Shown here piece by piece: positions 7,629 to 14,454 of a DNA stretch of 27,259 nt (the first letter of the stretch is position 1; every line of letters begins with the position of its first letter). The stretch covers positions 1-27,259 of the forward strand of contig CAZBKJ010000014.1 of the NCBI GenBank assembly GCA_964492495.1. The letters run 5' to 3'. The notes under the pieces were generated by a model, which did not search any database, had not been told where the DNA came from, and worked only from the letters and a program-made list of their open reading frames with translations. Both the position numbers and the translations under genes were made by a program. The DNA comes from CAZBKJ01 sp964492495 (GTDB taxonomy: Bacteria; Patescibacteriota; Microgenomatia; UBA1400; UBA12028).

Positions 7629-8174
7629 GTGGGCAGATTTGAGGACTAATTCATGGATTTTTCCATAAAGCTTTCCGTAGTCTCTCCAACGGAATGGCTC
7701 AAGTGGTCGAGTGTCACCAGGCTTTTGAAACTGAATCAATTCATCTGACAAATCACTGTACCGATGAATCAATGTTTGCATCTGTTCCAGCGAAAATTCT
7801 TTGATTCCATCAAGGTCATCAGCTGGCTTGACGAGCTTTCGCTCAACCGTTGTTTCAAAAAGATAGGTAACAAATGTATAGTGCTTCCCTGTCGATGTTT
7901 CATCAATCTCGGCTGTGACAGTCGCAAGTGGTTGGAGCTGATCGGGAGTATAGGAGATTCCAAGTTCCTCTTTGAGTTCACGAGTTGCACCAACTGCTGG
8001 ATCCTCATCTTTTTCCAAACCTCCACCAATCAAGCGATACACTCCCTGCGGATAGATATCTTTTGCACCAAGAATATAGTTTCCTGTTTCTGTTTTGACA
8101 GCGATGAGTGCATGGCGTCCTCTTTTCATGACTGCAGGAACGTGGGAAAAGGAGAATGAAAATGAATGATTCAT
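7626..8174 (-). CDS. Nudix hydrolase
   Basis: 182 residues. A complete Nudix box lies at about residues 51-73 (GGGLEKDED ... REL KEELGI), fitting G-x5-E-x7-REUxEExGU with all metal-binding glutamates. Before it, IAVKTETGNYILG and VYRLIGGGL give the usual beta strands. The substrate is a nucleoside diphosphate linked to another moiety, but the sequence does not say which; housecleaning or NTP-sugar hydrolysis are both possible. The -10 TATACT (complement 8186-8191) is 11 bases before the ATG and no Shine-Dalgarno is evident. The stop lies 37 bases before the ZIP gene on the same strand. Confidence 0.88.
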   Translation of the reverse strand: MNHSFSFSFSHVPAVMKRGRHALIAVKTETGNYILGAKDIYPQGVYRLIGGGLEKDEDPAVGATRELKEELGISYTPDQLQPLATVTAEIDETSTGKHYTFVTYLFETTVERKLVKPADDLDGIKEFSLEQMQTLIHRYSDLSDELIQFQKPGDTRPLEPFRWRDYGKLYGKIHELVLKSAH

Positions 8175-8243
8175 ACGACAACTGTAGTATAGACGTATAG
8201 CAAAATAATAGAATGACCACTTTACTCTAGATCAATCCATATC

Positions 8244-9086
8244 ATGGCCACTGCAGAAATTGTATCCGACAATGATTCCTTCGCAAAAAAGCTCTTGTAT
8301 GTGTATGAAGCTCTCAGAGGAACTTTTGAAGGAGAATACCCATCGTACAAGTCTACTGTTGTGGTTTCTCGGACTCCTAAAAAACCACAAGTATTGATGA
8401 CTGATGGTGAGGATCTCTATACACACATCATTTCGTATCCTTCAGAAATATTTTTGATTGATAAAGATTGGAGCAAGGGCTGGTCGCTTATTGTATGTCT
8501 AGCATTTCTTGATCAACATGACATTGAGGTGCCTGCCAAATACGTTCCCGTCCAACTTTGTAAAGAATTTACCCGACGACTGTTTGCTACATACAGAGCA
8601 GCAACTATTCCGGTTTCTCTTTCCCAACAATTTGAAATTGCATACAACATTCTGAAAGAATCAAAATCAGAAGAGCCTCATTTGTTGGAGATTTTGCATT
8701 TCTTGCATATTGCCATGCGCCGGCTTGCCCGTGCGCACGATACAGTTCCTGGTGGAAAAGTCAGCCGAAAGACGATGCGAGATGCAAAGACAGTCGTGGA
8801 GCCAATCAAAGGTGGGACAAAGAATGACTTTGCAGGAGATGCATATCACTTTTGGGGAGCACTACTTGTCGCAAGTATGTCCAAAGTCGTTGTCCAACCG
8901 ATTGATCATGTGGTTAACCCGCTCTACAGAGTTATTCCTCAGTTAGCCTCGTTTGTCACCAAAGAAATAGTCTATCGTATTGGAGTGAACAAAGGCATAA
9001 ATGACGATGGTATTCATCCTCAGGTTGATACAACTGGTGTAAAACTGGGACTGTTGGTAGGCAATCACCTGAGTGTGAGACAATAG
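8244..9086 (+). CDS. Hypothetical protein, mixed alpha/beta
   Basis: 280 residues, not recognised. No signal peptide and no certain membrane helix. The N-terminal third has beta-like STVVVSRTP, QVLMTDGEDLYTHII and EIFLIDKDWSKGWSLIVCLAFL; the middle is helical (LSQQFEIAYNILKESK, LLEILHFLHIAMRRLARAHDTVPGGK); the C-terminal third has weak hydrophobic stretches (GALLVASMSKVVVQP). No catalytic signature seen. Only 5 bases separate its stop from the methyltransferase ATG, so the two are probably one operon, and it may be a partner or substrate of that enzyme. Confidence 0.65.
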   Translation: MATAEIVSDNDSFAKKLLYVYEALRGTFEGEYPSYKSTVVVSRTPKKPQVLMTDGEDLYTHIISYPSEIFLIDKDWSKGWSLIVCLAFLDQHDIEVPAKYVPVQLCKEFTRRLFATYRAATIPVSLSQQFEIAYNILKESKSEEPHLLEILHFLHIAMRRLARAHDTVPGGKVSRKTMRDAKTVVEPIKGGTKNDFAGDAYHFWGALLVASMSKVVVQPIDHVVNPLYRVIPQLASFVTKEIVYRIGVNKGINDDGIHPQVDTTGVKLGLLVGNHLSVRQ

Positions 9087-9091
9087 CATCT

Positions 9092-9844
9092 ATGAAACCA
9101 CAATCTTGGGACCATGTTGCTAGTTGGTATGACACACTTGTTGGTGGCAAAGGACAGTACTTTCATCAGCATGTGATCTTCCCAAAGGTACTTGAACTAC
9201 TTGAGTTACAACCAGACCAGAAGGTACTCGATCTTGCGTGTGGACAAGGTGCCTTTTGTCGGGAACTGAGCAAAAAAAACGTTGACGTCATTGGCGTTGA
9301 TGCCAGCTTCAAGTTGATTGAGAGCGCAAAAAAATACCCAGGGCAAAGTAGAGTTTCCTATCTGGTGGATGATGTCCGAACTCTCACAAAGTTTACCGAA
9401 ACTGTTGATCGCGTTGTGTCCATTTTGGCTCTGCAGAATATCGATCCTATCGACGGAGTCATTGAAAGAGTACGCACACTGCTGCAACCTGGTGGATCGT
9501 TTATCACTGTTATTTTGCATCCATCGTTTCGCTCTCCTCGCATCACTGGATGGGGTGAAGATGAAGGGCGAAAACTGCAGTTTCGACGTGTCGATCGATA
9601 CATTACCCCGATGAAGATCCCAATCGAAATGCACCCAGGAAAACAACACGGTCAAATCACCTGGACGTATCACCGCCCGTTACAAGACTACATTAATCTA
9701 GCCGGAAACAATGGCCTTGCTGTTGATCACATAGAAGAGCTTGTCAGTGACAAAGTCTCCGAAGGAAGAAATGCAAAGATGGAAAATCTTGCACGACAAG
9801 AATTCCCTATGTTTCTACTGATTCGGTGGAAGAAGCTGTCCTAG
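9092..9844 (+). CDS. Class I SAM-dependent methyltransferase
   Basis: 250 residues. SAM-binding motif I is clear: KVLDLACGQGAFCRELS (about residues 45-61), followed by the acidic end of strand 2 (VIGVDAS) and motif IV-like SILALQNID. A Pro-Gly-Gly turn (LLQPGGSFITVILHP) marks the start of strand 5. The C-terminal part (WTYHRPLQDYINLAGNNGLAV) resembles small-molecule or lipid methyltransferases of the UbiE/BioC type. The target cannot be told from sequence. Directly follows the 8244 gene and converges on the next gene with a one-base gap. Confidence 0.85.
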   Translation: MKPQSWDHVASWYDTLVGGKGQYFHQHVIFPKVLELLELQPDQKVLDLACGQGAFCRELSKKNVDVIGVDASFKLIESAKKYPGQSRVSYLVDDVRTLTKFTETVDRVVSILALQNIDPIDGVIERVRTLLQPGGSFITVILHPSFRSPRITGWGEDEGRKLQFRRVDRYITPMKIPIEMHPGKQHGQITWTYHRPLQDYINLAGNNGLAVDHIEELVSDKVSEGRNAKMENLARQEFPMFLLIRWKKLS

Positions 9845-9845
9845 A

Positions 9846-10124
9846 TTAGGATCTATAGTTTTGAGCGTTTTCAAGGAGGTCTGCATTTTCTTTCAAGAGA
9901 AGTGCTCGTAAAAGGAGGTCATAGCCTGATGCATGCTCAAAGTTTGTAATGAGCTCATGGTAAATCTGTGGCTTTAGAATACGTGGAAGATACGTATCCA
10001 GACCCCCATCCAATTTAAAATCTGCTAAGACATCTGCTCCCGACACCTCATGCGCGATATTTATTTCCCATCCCTTTTGTACAACTTCAAAGGCTTCTTC
10101 GACGGTATAAAGGTTTTCTGTCAT
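9846..10124 (-). CDS. Small hypothetical acidic protein
   Basis: 92 residues from the ATG at 10124; an in-frame ATG four codons earlier (10136) is less likely because GGGGAGA sits right before the inner ATG as a Shine-Dalgarno. Acidic and helical (VEEAFEVVQKGWEINIAHEV ... YHELITNFEHASGYDLLLRALLLKENADLLENA). Not recognised. It is transcribed away from the DUF1461-like gene and ends one base from the convergent methyltransferase stop. Confidence 0.6.
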   Translation of the reverse strand: MTENLYTVEEAFEVVQKGWEINIAHEVSGADVLADFKLDGGLDTYLPRILKPQIYHELITNFEHASGYDLLLRALLLKENADLLENAQNYRS

Positions 10125-10146
10125 ATTTCTCCCCATTTGCTATGAT
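10118..10146 (+). promoter_or_regulatory. Promoter of the DUF1461-like gene, leaderless geometry
   Basis: CTGTCA at 10118-10123, a 17-base spacer and an extended -10 (TGC-TATGAT, 10141-10146). The ATG at 10153 is 6 bases beyond, with no Shine-Dalgarno. It overlaps the start of the divergent small gene. Confidence 0.55.
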
Positions 10147-10152
10147 GACTCT

Positions 10153-10767
10153 ATGCAAAAAAAAGTCGTTCTCATTTTTGCCTTGTGCATTCTACCACTG
10201 TGGTGGGTTTTTCATGTACTGTGGCAACCATTTGTGATTCATCTGATCGCCGATGTTACGTATAGCCTAGTACAAGAAACAACTGATGTTGAGACAAAAC
10301 ACATTGCTATTGATCGTGCCTTACTGTACTCCACGAGAGGCTGGAACGGTGGAGAAGATGTATTATTTACTCCTGATGAACTTTCCCACTTAAACGATGT
10401 GTCAAAACTCTACAAATCATTTTCGTTTACCATCAATACGCTCGCGACTCTATCATGGGCGGTGTTGATTTTTGCACTCTCCGAAAAAATAGATATTCTG
10501 CCGTACCTTAACCGCGCATCACACATCCTCATCGGAACATTCTTATTCAAGATTATTGGGCTGGTATTCTTTTCCGTCTTTTTTGACAACTTTCACCAAG
10601 TTCTATTCCCCCAAGGAAACTACTCGTTTCCAGCCGAGTCGGTACTCATTACGATTTTTCCTGAAATTTTCTGGAAAGTCGTGATGGCTTCTCTCATGCT
10701 CATGCTTTTTATCTGGGGATTGGTGTACAAATTTCTAGGAAGAGATGCAATTGAAAAAAAACACTAA
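10153..10767 (+). CDS. DUF1461-like integral membrane protein
   Basis: 204 residues with four hydrophobic helices: about 4-24, 90-112, 125-146 and 170-192. Between helices 1 and 2 lies an extracytoplasmic loop with an LYSTRGWNGGEDVLFTPDEL segment. Between helices 3 and 4 is FFDNFHQVLFPQGNYSFPAES, close to the FHxxFFxGNWxF signature I recall for the DUF1461/TIGR01906 family. Function of that family is unknown. Its TAA overlaps the ATG of the thermonuclease (TAATG), so the two are translationally coupled. Confidence 0.7.
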   Translation: MQKKVVLIFALCILPLWWVFHVLWQPFVIHLIADVTYSLVQETTDVETKHIAIDRALLYSTRGWNGGEDVLFTPDELSHLNDVSKLYKSFSFTINTLATLSWAVLIFALSEKIDILPYLNRASHILIGTFLFKIIGLVFFSVFFDNFHQVLFPQGNYSFPAESVLITIFPEIFWKVVMASLMLMLFIWGLVYKFLGRDAIEKKH

Positions 10768-11372
10768 TGCAAAAATTTTTCTCGCAGTATGGACATTTTA
10801 TTATTCTGTTTCTGGTCTTTACAGGAATATTAAGCGCTTCTGGTTCATCACTCAAGTTTGAGCGGATGCCCAATGTACTGCCCAGAGTGCTCTCGTTGTT
10901 TACCGATGTTCCCGAAGGATTTGTGAAAGTTGTCGATACCATTGATGGAGACACAATTGTGGTACTGATCGATGGAGAAGAAGAAACAGTTCGTTTCCTT
11001 GGAGTTGATACACCTGAGACTCGTGATCCTCGTCGTGGGGTACAGTGTTTTGGCAAGGAAGCCAGTACCTTCACCAAAGAAATGCTGGAAGGAAAAGCAG
11101 TGAAGCTTGTCACCGATCCTCAAGAGACCGATCGAGATAAATATGATCGCTTGCTTCGATACATCTATCTAGAAGATGGCACGATGATCAATGAACGACT
11201 TGTCTATGAAGGCTACGCCTTTGCGTACGAAGCATATCCTACGGGACGCACCAAGATACTCAAAGCCATGGAGGATGATGCACGTAAAAACAACAGAGGT
11301 CTGTGGGGAAGTTGCCAAGCAACCGTAAAGAATAATGGAAAAAGTAAAAGCACGCAGAGTGTGAAGGAATGA
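10767..11372 (+). CDS. Secreted or membrane-tethered thermonuclease (SNase-like)
   Basis: 201 residues. An N-terminal hydrophobic segment (about 11-26) exports or anchors it. The SNase/TNase fold starts near residue 51: VVDTIDGDTIVV (Asp60, Asp62), VRFLGVDTPE (Arg76, Asp81, Glu84) and DKYDRLLRY (Arg128), matching the calcium ligands and two catalytic arginines of staphylococcal nuclease. The domain closes with NNRGLWGSC. It should degrade extracellular DNA or RNA; for a CPR organism, salvage of nucleotides from a host or the surroundings is a reasonable guess. Coupled to the membrane gene upstream (1-base overlap). Confidence 0.9.
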   Translation: MQKFFSQYGHFIILFLVFTGILSASGSSLKFERMPNVLPRVLSLFTDVPEGFVKVVDTIDGDTIVVLIDGEEETVRFLGVDTPETRDPRRGVQCFGKEASTFTKEMLEGKAVKLVTDPQETDRDKYDRLLRYIYLEDGTMINERLVYEGYAFAYEAYPTGRTKILKAMEDDARKNNRGLWGSCQATVKNNGKSKSTQSVKE

Positions 11373-11434
11373 ATATTTTTATGTGAATGTGATTACGTAT
11401 TTGCATTTGCATGTCACCCCTCGCGAAGCCAAAA

Positions 11435-11460
11435 CGCATTCCTGTCTTCACAGGAATGAC
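11435..11460 (+). repeat. Short palindromic repeat, donor of a -35 box
   Basis: ATTCCTGT-CTTC-ACAGGAAT (within 11438-11457) is a perfect 8-base inverted repeat in the style of the dispersed GTCATxCC...GG palindromes found elsewhere in this window. The TTCACA within it is positioned as the -35 of the next gene. Confidence 0.6.
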
Positions 11461-11475
11461 AAGGTGAAATATAGT
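11447..11475 (+). promoter_or_regulatory. Promoter of the metallopeptidase gene
   Basis: TTCACA (11447-11452), exactly 17 bases, TATAGT (11470-11475), then 7 bases to the ATG at 11483. The -35 lies inside the palindrome at 11438-11457. Confidence 0.55.
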
Positions 11476-11482
11476 ACAGTCC

Positions 11483-12172
11483 ATGCCTACCCTAGGGATC
11501 CCATTTGTACTTCAATCAAGCACTCGCTCCCGCAAACTAACTATCAAGGTGGACTCATCAGGTCAAGTGATCGTGACAGTGCCTGCGCGGTATCCAAAGT
11601 ACAAGGTAGCTGAGTTTGTGGAGTCTGCACGTGACTGGATTTCTGCACAACAAACTCGTCAGGCAAGTAAGCCTACTCTTATTAGCAGTAGTAAGGTGTT
11701 GTACTTTGGCAAAGAATACGCAGTCAAAGTATCAACTCGTTTTGATGGCACTGTACGGTTGGGAAAAGAAACAGTGATCGTAGCTCCACTTGTCACCGAC
11801 TCCAAATCACGTGCACTTTTGACAAAGACTACACTTTCCCTGCTCTCGTCATGGCTCAAAAATAGATCAGTTGAATACGTCACAAAGCGTGTGTACGAGC
11901 TCAGCGAAGAAATGAAACTACCATTTAAGGGATTGGCATTTAAGCAACAAAAAACTCGCTGGGGTAGCTGTTCGTCACAAAAAAATTTAAACTTTAACTG
12001 GAAATTGATTCATGCACCCAAAGAAGTGATTGATTATGTCATCATCCATGAACTTTCACACACTAAGCACATGAATCACGGCAGACAGTTTTGGGACTTA
12101 GTTGCCAAGTTTGATGCAGATCACCCTCATCACCGAAGATGGCTCAATCGCTATGGAAGTACTGAGGATTGA
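11483..12172 (+). CDS. YgjP/DUF45-type zinc metallopeptidase
   Basis: 229 residues. The C-terminal half carries WGSCSSQKNLNFNWKLIHAP, then VIIHELSHTKHMNHGRQFW: an HExxH zinc site (HELSH) with a third ligand His downstream (NHGRQFW), the arrangement of the YgjP/WLM/SprT-like DUF45 family. The family is also called M48-like and is often linked to restriction-modification or DNA-repair loci, but no such genes are next to this one. Expected to be cytosolic; substrate unknown. The predicted promoter lies 7 bases before the ATG, so it should be leaderless. It converges on the tandem paralogue pair. Confidence 0.85.
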   Translation: MPTLGIPFVLQSSTRSRKLTIKVDSSGQVIVTVPARYPKYKVAEFVESARDWISAQQTRQASKPTLISSSKVLYFGKEYAVKVSTRFDGTVRLGKETVIVAPLVTDSKSRALLTKTTLSLLSSWLKNRSVEYVTKRVYELSEEMKLPFKGLAFKQQKTRWGSCSSQKNLNFNWKLIHAPKEVIDYVIIHELSHTKHMNHGRQFWDLVAKFDADHPHHRRWLNRYGSTED

Positions 12173-12188
12173 AAATGCTATGAAGTAG

Positions 12189-12653
12189 CTACGTATGATC
12201 TTCTGCGACAAAGGAATCAAAAGCTTCGAGCGCTTCGTTATAAGCGCTGTGTATCGCTTCATCTGTAGAAAGATTGTTGTCTTTAGCTGTTTCCAATCCA
12301 CTCCCTATCATTTCAATCGCCATTTCTTTAGTAATTCCTTTTTCTAAAAGATTTTCCATTAGATATTTAGCCGATTGAAAAAGTATTTCTTTTAATGCAT
12401 CGGCTTTCGAAGGCATTTGTGAAAACGCATCAAATGTTTGATAAATAATCATTTCACATTCTTTTTCAAGAATTGCTCTATCCAGTTGTAAGAGAAAAAA
12501 TTGTTTTAGCGCTTCTAGAGAATATTGATCACTGGAGTCAAAGTACCCAGTCATTTCCATTACGTGATCATATACAGCTGTTAGATCAACACCAGGAACT
12601 GTTTGAAAAAAAGCGCCTATCTCTTCCGGAGTATTGAATTCAGCTTTTGCCAT
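12189..12653 (-). CDS. Hypothetical helical protein, tandem paralogue A
   Basis: 154 residues, acidic, almost entirely helical, no signal peptide or membrane segment. Pattern LEALKQFFLLQLDRAILEKECEM ... ADALKEILF ... LLEKGITKEMAIEMI ... YNEALEAFDSFVAED. It aligns with its upstream neighbour (12681-13133) over most of its length: a TALRAYF/LEALKQFF helix with DxA, a GFSKEDAF/GITKEMAI turn, and a shared AxDxF(V/M)xE end. Both start MAK. The pair most likely arose by tandem duplication. Function not recognised; small all-helical proteins of this kind could be binding partners or chaperone-like. Confidence 0.65.
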   Translation of the reverse strand: MAKAEFNTPEEIGAFFQTVPGVDLTAVYDHVMEMTGYFDSSDQYSLEALKQFFLLQLDRAILEKECEMIIYQTFDAFSQMPSKADALKEILFQSAKYLMENLLEKGITKEMAIEMIGSGLETAKDNNLSTDEAIHSAYNEALEAFDSFVAEDHT

Positions 12654-12680
12654 ATTTTTTTATGTTTCGCTATAGAGTGA

Positions 12681-13133
12681 TTACTCCTTCGATTCAAATT
12701 CTTTCATGAAGGTATCAACTGCGACGAGTACGTCTGTGTACACTGGAGCAAATGTAGGATTGTTTGATATTTCAGTTCCCATTGCATCGCTGATAAAGCT
12801 GAAGGCATCTTCTTTCGAAAACCCTAGTTCAATGAGCTGTTGAAGCACTTCACGACAAAGGGCAGTAAGAGCCTGTTTGAATTCTTCAGGCTTATCACGA
12901 AGAGCATCAATCTCACGAATTTTGATGTAAAGCTGGTGTTCATTCACAGCAATTGTTAGGGCGTTGTCTATCTCAGCCACAAAATACGCCCGCAATGCAG
13001 TTGTATCTGCAAGCTGACCGTATGAAAGCGTTGCAAGTAAGTCACCCATTGTCGCAAGAATTTCATCATCAAGCCCATGTTTTTCAAAGTGCGTATACAC
13101 TTCATCAATTGTTTCTAGTGGTTCTTTTGCCAT
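12681..13133 (-). CDS. Hypothetical helical protein, tandem paralogue B
   Basis: 150 residues, acidic and helical (LDDEILATMGDLLATLS ... TALRAYFVAEIDNALTIAV ... FKQALTALCREVLQQLIELGFSKEDAFSFI ... VLVAVDTFMKEFESKE). It is the likely first gene of a two-gene unit with paralogue A, separated by 27 bases. Not recognised. A divergent TATAAT for the epmB side lies about 80 bases upstream. Confidence 0.65.
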   Translation of the reverse strand: MAKEPLETIDEVYTHFEKHGLDDEILATMGDLLATLSYGQLADTTALRAYFVAEIDNALTIAVNEHQLYIKIREIDALRDKPEEFKQALTALCREVLQQLIELGFSKEDAFSFISDAMGTEISNNPTFAPVYTDVLVAVDTFMKEFESKE

Positions 13134-13210
13134 AATTTTATTTCTATCAGTTTTTTAGATATGCGAAGTATCGTATCAGGAAAAATTTCGGTGTAAAGTG
13201 CAAGCTATTG

Positions 13211-13273
13211 TATAATACGAGGATGCTCCCGTTATTTTGTCTCCTTCCCCAAAAAATTCCTCCAAAGCGTTGA
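13211..13273 (+). other. Possible leaderless mini-ORF before epmB with a Pro-Pro pair
   Basis: TATAAT (13211-13216) is followed after 6 bases by ATG (13223) opening a 16-codon ORF, MLPLFCLLPQKIPPKR, ending TGA at 13271-13273. The layout copies the two aaRS leaders, and a Pro-Pro pair ahead of an EF-P-modifying gene is suggestive because EF-P relieves proline stalls. But no attenuator hairpins follow, the -35 is poor, and chance is quite possible. Confidence 0.25.
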
Positions 13274-13301
13274 ATGTATCTTCGTTTGTTCTTGTTTGTT
13301 T

Positions 13302-13348
13302 CTGACACCTTGAACCTTGTACCTTGTATCTGATACCTGAAACCTGTG
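13302..13348. repeat. Degenerate 7-base-period array (TTGTACC/TGATACC words)
   Basis: Consecutive 7-base words TGACACC, TTGAACC, TTGTACC, TTGTATC, TGATACC, TGAAACC run up to 6 bases before the epmB ATG. The same words occur reverse-complemented at 20543-20574 and 20635-20664. Confidence 0.7.
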
Positions 13349-13353
13349 CTTTT

Positions 13354-14448
13354 ATGTCCATTTCATACATTGAAAATGCCCTTGCCCTTGAAGACTATCT
13401 CACTCAAAAAAATCTTACCTGGGAACAGTGCATGCTTCCCACACGAATGTTTTTTAAAGAAACATTTCCTGTTCGTATTCCGATCAAATACGCTGATTTG
13501 ATTGATTGGGAGAACCCCAACGATCCACTTCGCATGATGGTGATTCCAGACCCCAGAGAACATGAAGTGAAAGACTATGAATTGATCGATCCAATTGGTG
13601 ATACCACACATGAACCTGTGCCCGGACTTGTGCATCGCTATCCCGATAGAGCTTTACTTATTCTCACCACCTACTGTGGAGTACACTGTCGTTTTTGCTT
13701 CCGTCGTGAATATATCGGGAAGCCTCGTCATGTTGATATCACTGCGTGTTTTGAGTATTTGTCCAAACACCCTGAGATTCGGGAAGTGATTTTTACTGGT
13801 GGAGATCCAGCAACATTTCCTGAAGGATTTTTGTTCTCAGTTTTGGAAAAACTTTCACATATCGATCACATCAAGTTCGTGCGATTTCATACCAGGGCTC
13901 TTGTCATGGATCCGCGGATGAATCCAGACAGCTGGCTCAATGTCTTGAAGGTTCTCAAAGGAAAACAAGTGTTGTTTGCCCTGCATATCAATCATCCAAA
14001 AGAAATCTCAAAAGACCTAAAAAAACTGGTGGGAAAATTGCGTCAGCGTGGAGTGGCTCTTCTGTCACAGACAGTGCTTCTCAAAGGAGTGAATGACACT
14101 ACAGAAACTCTCAAAGAGTTGTTTGTCTCACTTGTTGGAATCGGAATACAACCATACTATCTGCATCACTTAGACTATGCTCGCGGGACGCATCACTTTC
14201 GAATAAGTGTTGAGAATGGCCAAAAACTTTTCTCTTCACTTCGTGGACAGATACCTGGGCACTGTATTCCTGAATATGTGGTTGATCTTCCAGGAGGGGA
14301 TGGAAAATATCCAGTGATGTGGCTGAAAGACTTGGGAAATGGAATGTATGAAGCAAAAAATTACAGAGGTGAACGTGTAGAATATAAGGATCCCTCTTTT
14401 GTCATCCCCGCGAATGCGGGGATCCAGACAATTAGTATTTCAATATAG
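13354..14448 (+). CDS. epmB: KamA/EpmB-family radical SAM lysine 2,3-aminomutase
   Basis: 364 residues from ATG 13354; an upstream in-frame TTG (13324) lies in a repeat array and is not a credible start. The radical SAM cluster motif CGVHCRFC (Cys108, Cys112, Cys115) binds [4Fe-4S]; TGGDP (about 150) is the usual GGxP-type strand; PGGDGKYP near the C-terminus carries the PLP lysine (Lys318), as in lysine 2,3-aminomutases. VPGLVHRYPDRALLI, HINHPKEI, VLLKGVND and YYLHHLD match EpmB. It should convert (S)-alpha-lysine to (R)-beta-lysine for EF-P. It ends 6 bases before epmA. The last residues (FVIPANAGIQ plus a short tail) are encoded by an inserted palindrome. Confidence 0.85.
   Translation: MSISYIENALALEDYLTQKNLTWEQCMLPTRMFFKETFPVRIPIKYADLIDWENPNDPLRMMVIPDPREHEVKDYELIDPIGDTTHEPVPGLVHRYPDRALLILTTYCGVHCRFCFRREYIGKPRHVDITACFEYLSKHPEIREVIFTGGDPATFPEGFLFSVLEKLSHIDHIKFVRFHTRALVMDPRMNPDSWLNVLKVLKGKQVLFALHINHPKEISKDLKKLVGKLRQRGVALLSQTVLLKGVNDTTETLKELFVSLVGIGIQPYYLHHLDYARGTHHFRISVENGQKLFSSLRGQIPGHCIPEYVVDLPGGDGKYPVMWLKDLGNGMYEAKNYRGERVEYKDPSFVIPANAGIQTISISI
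14401..14427. repeat. Palindromic repeat forming the 3' end of epmB
   Basis: A 27-base element starting GTCATCCCCGCG and ending GCGGGGATCCAG, with a perfect CCCCGC/GCGGGG stem around GAAT. It is in frame and encodes VIPANAGIQ, replacing or extending the natural C-terminus of the aminomutase. Confidence 0.8.
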
Positions 14449-14454
14449 TTAACT

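Noticed and set aside
12098..12301. 67-codon minus-strand ORF between the metallopeptidase and paralogue A
   Set aside because: Overlaps both real genes in other frames and has no supporting signal.
13324..13353. Upstream TTG start of the aminomutase, adding 10 residues
   Set aside because: These codons are 7-base repeat words; ATG at 13354 opens the conserved protein.
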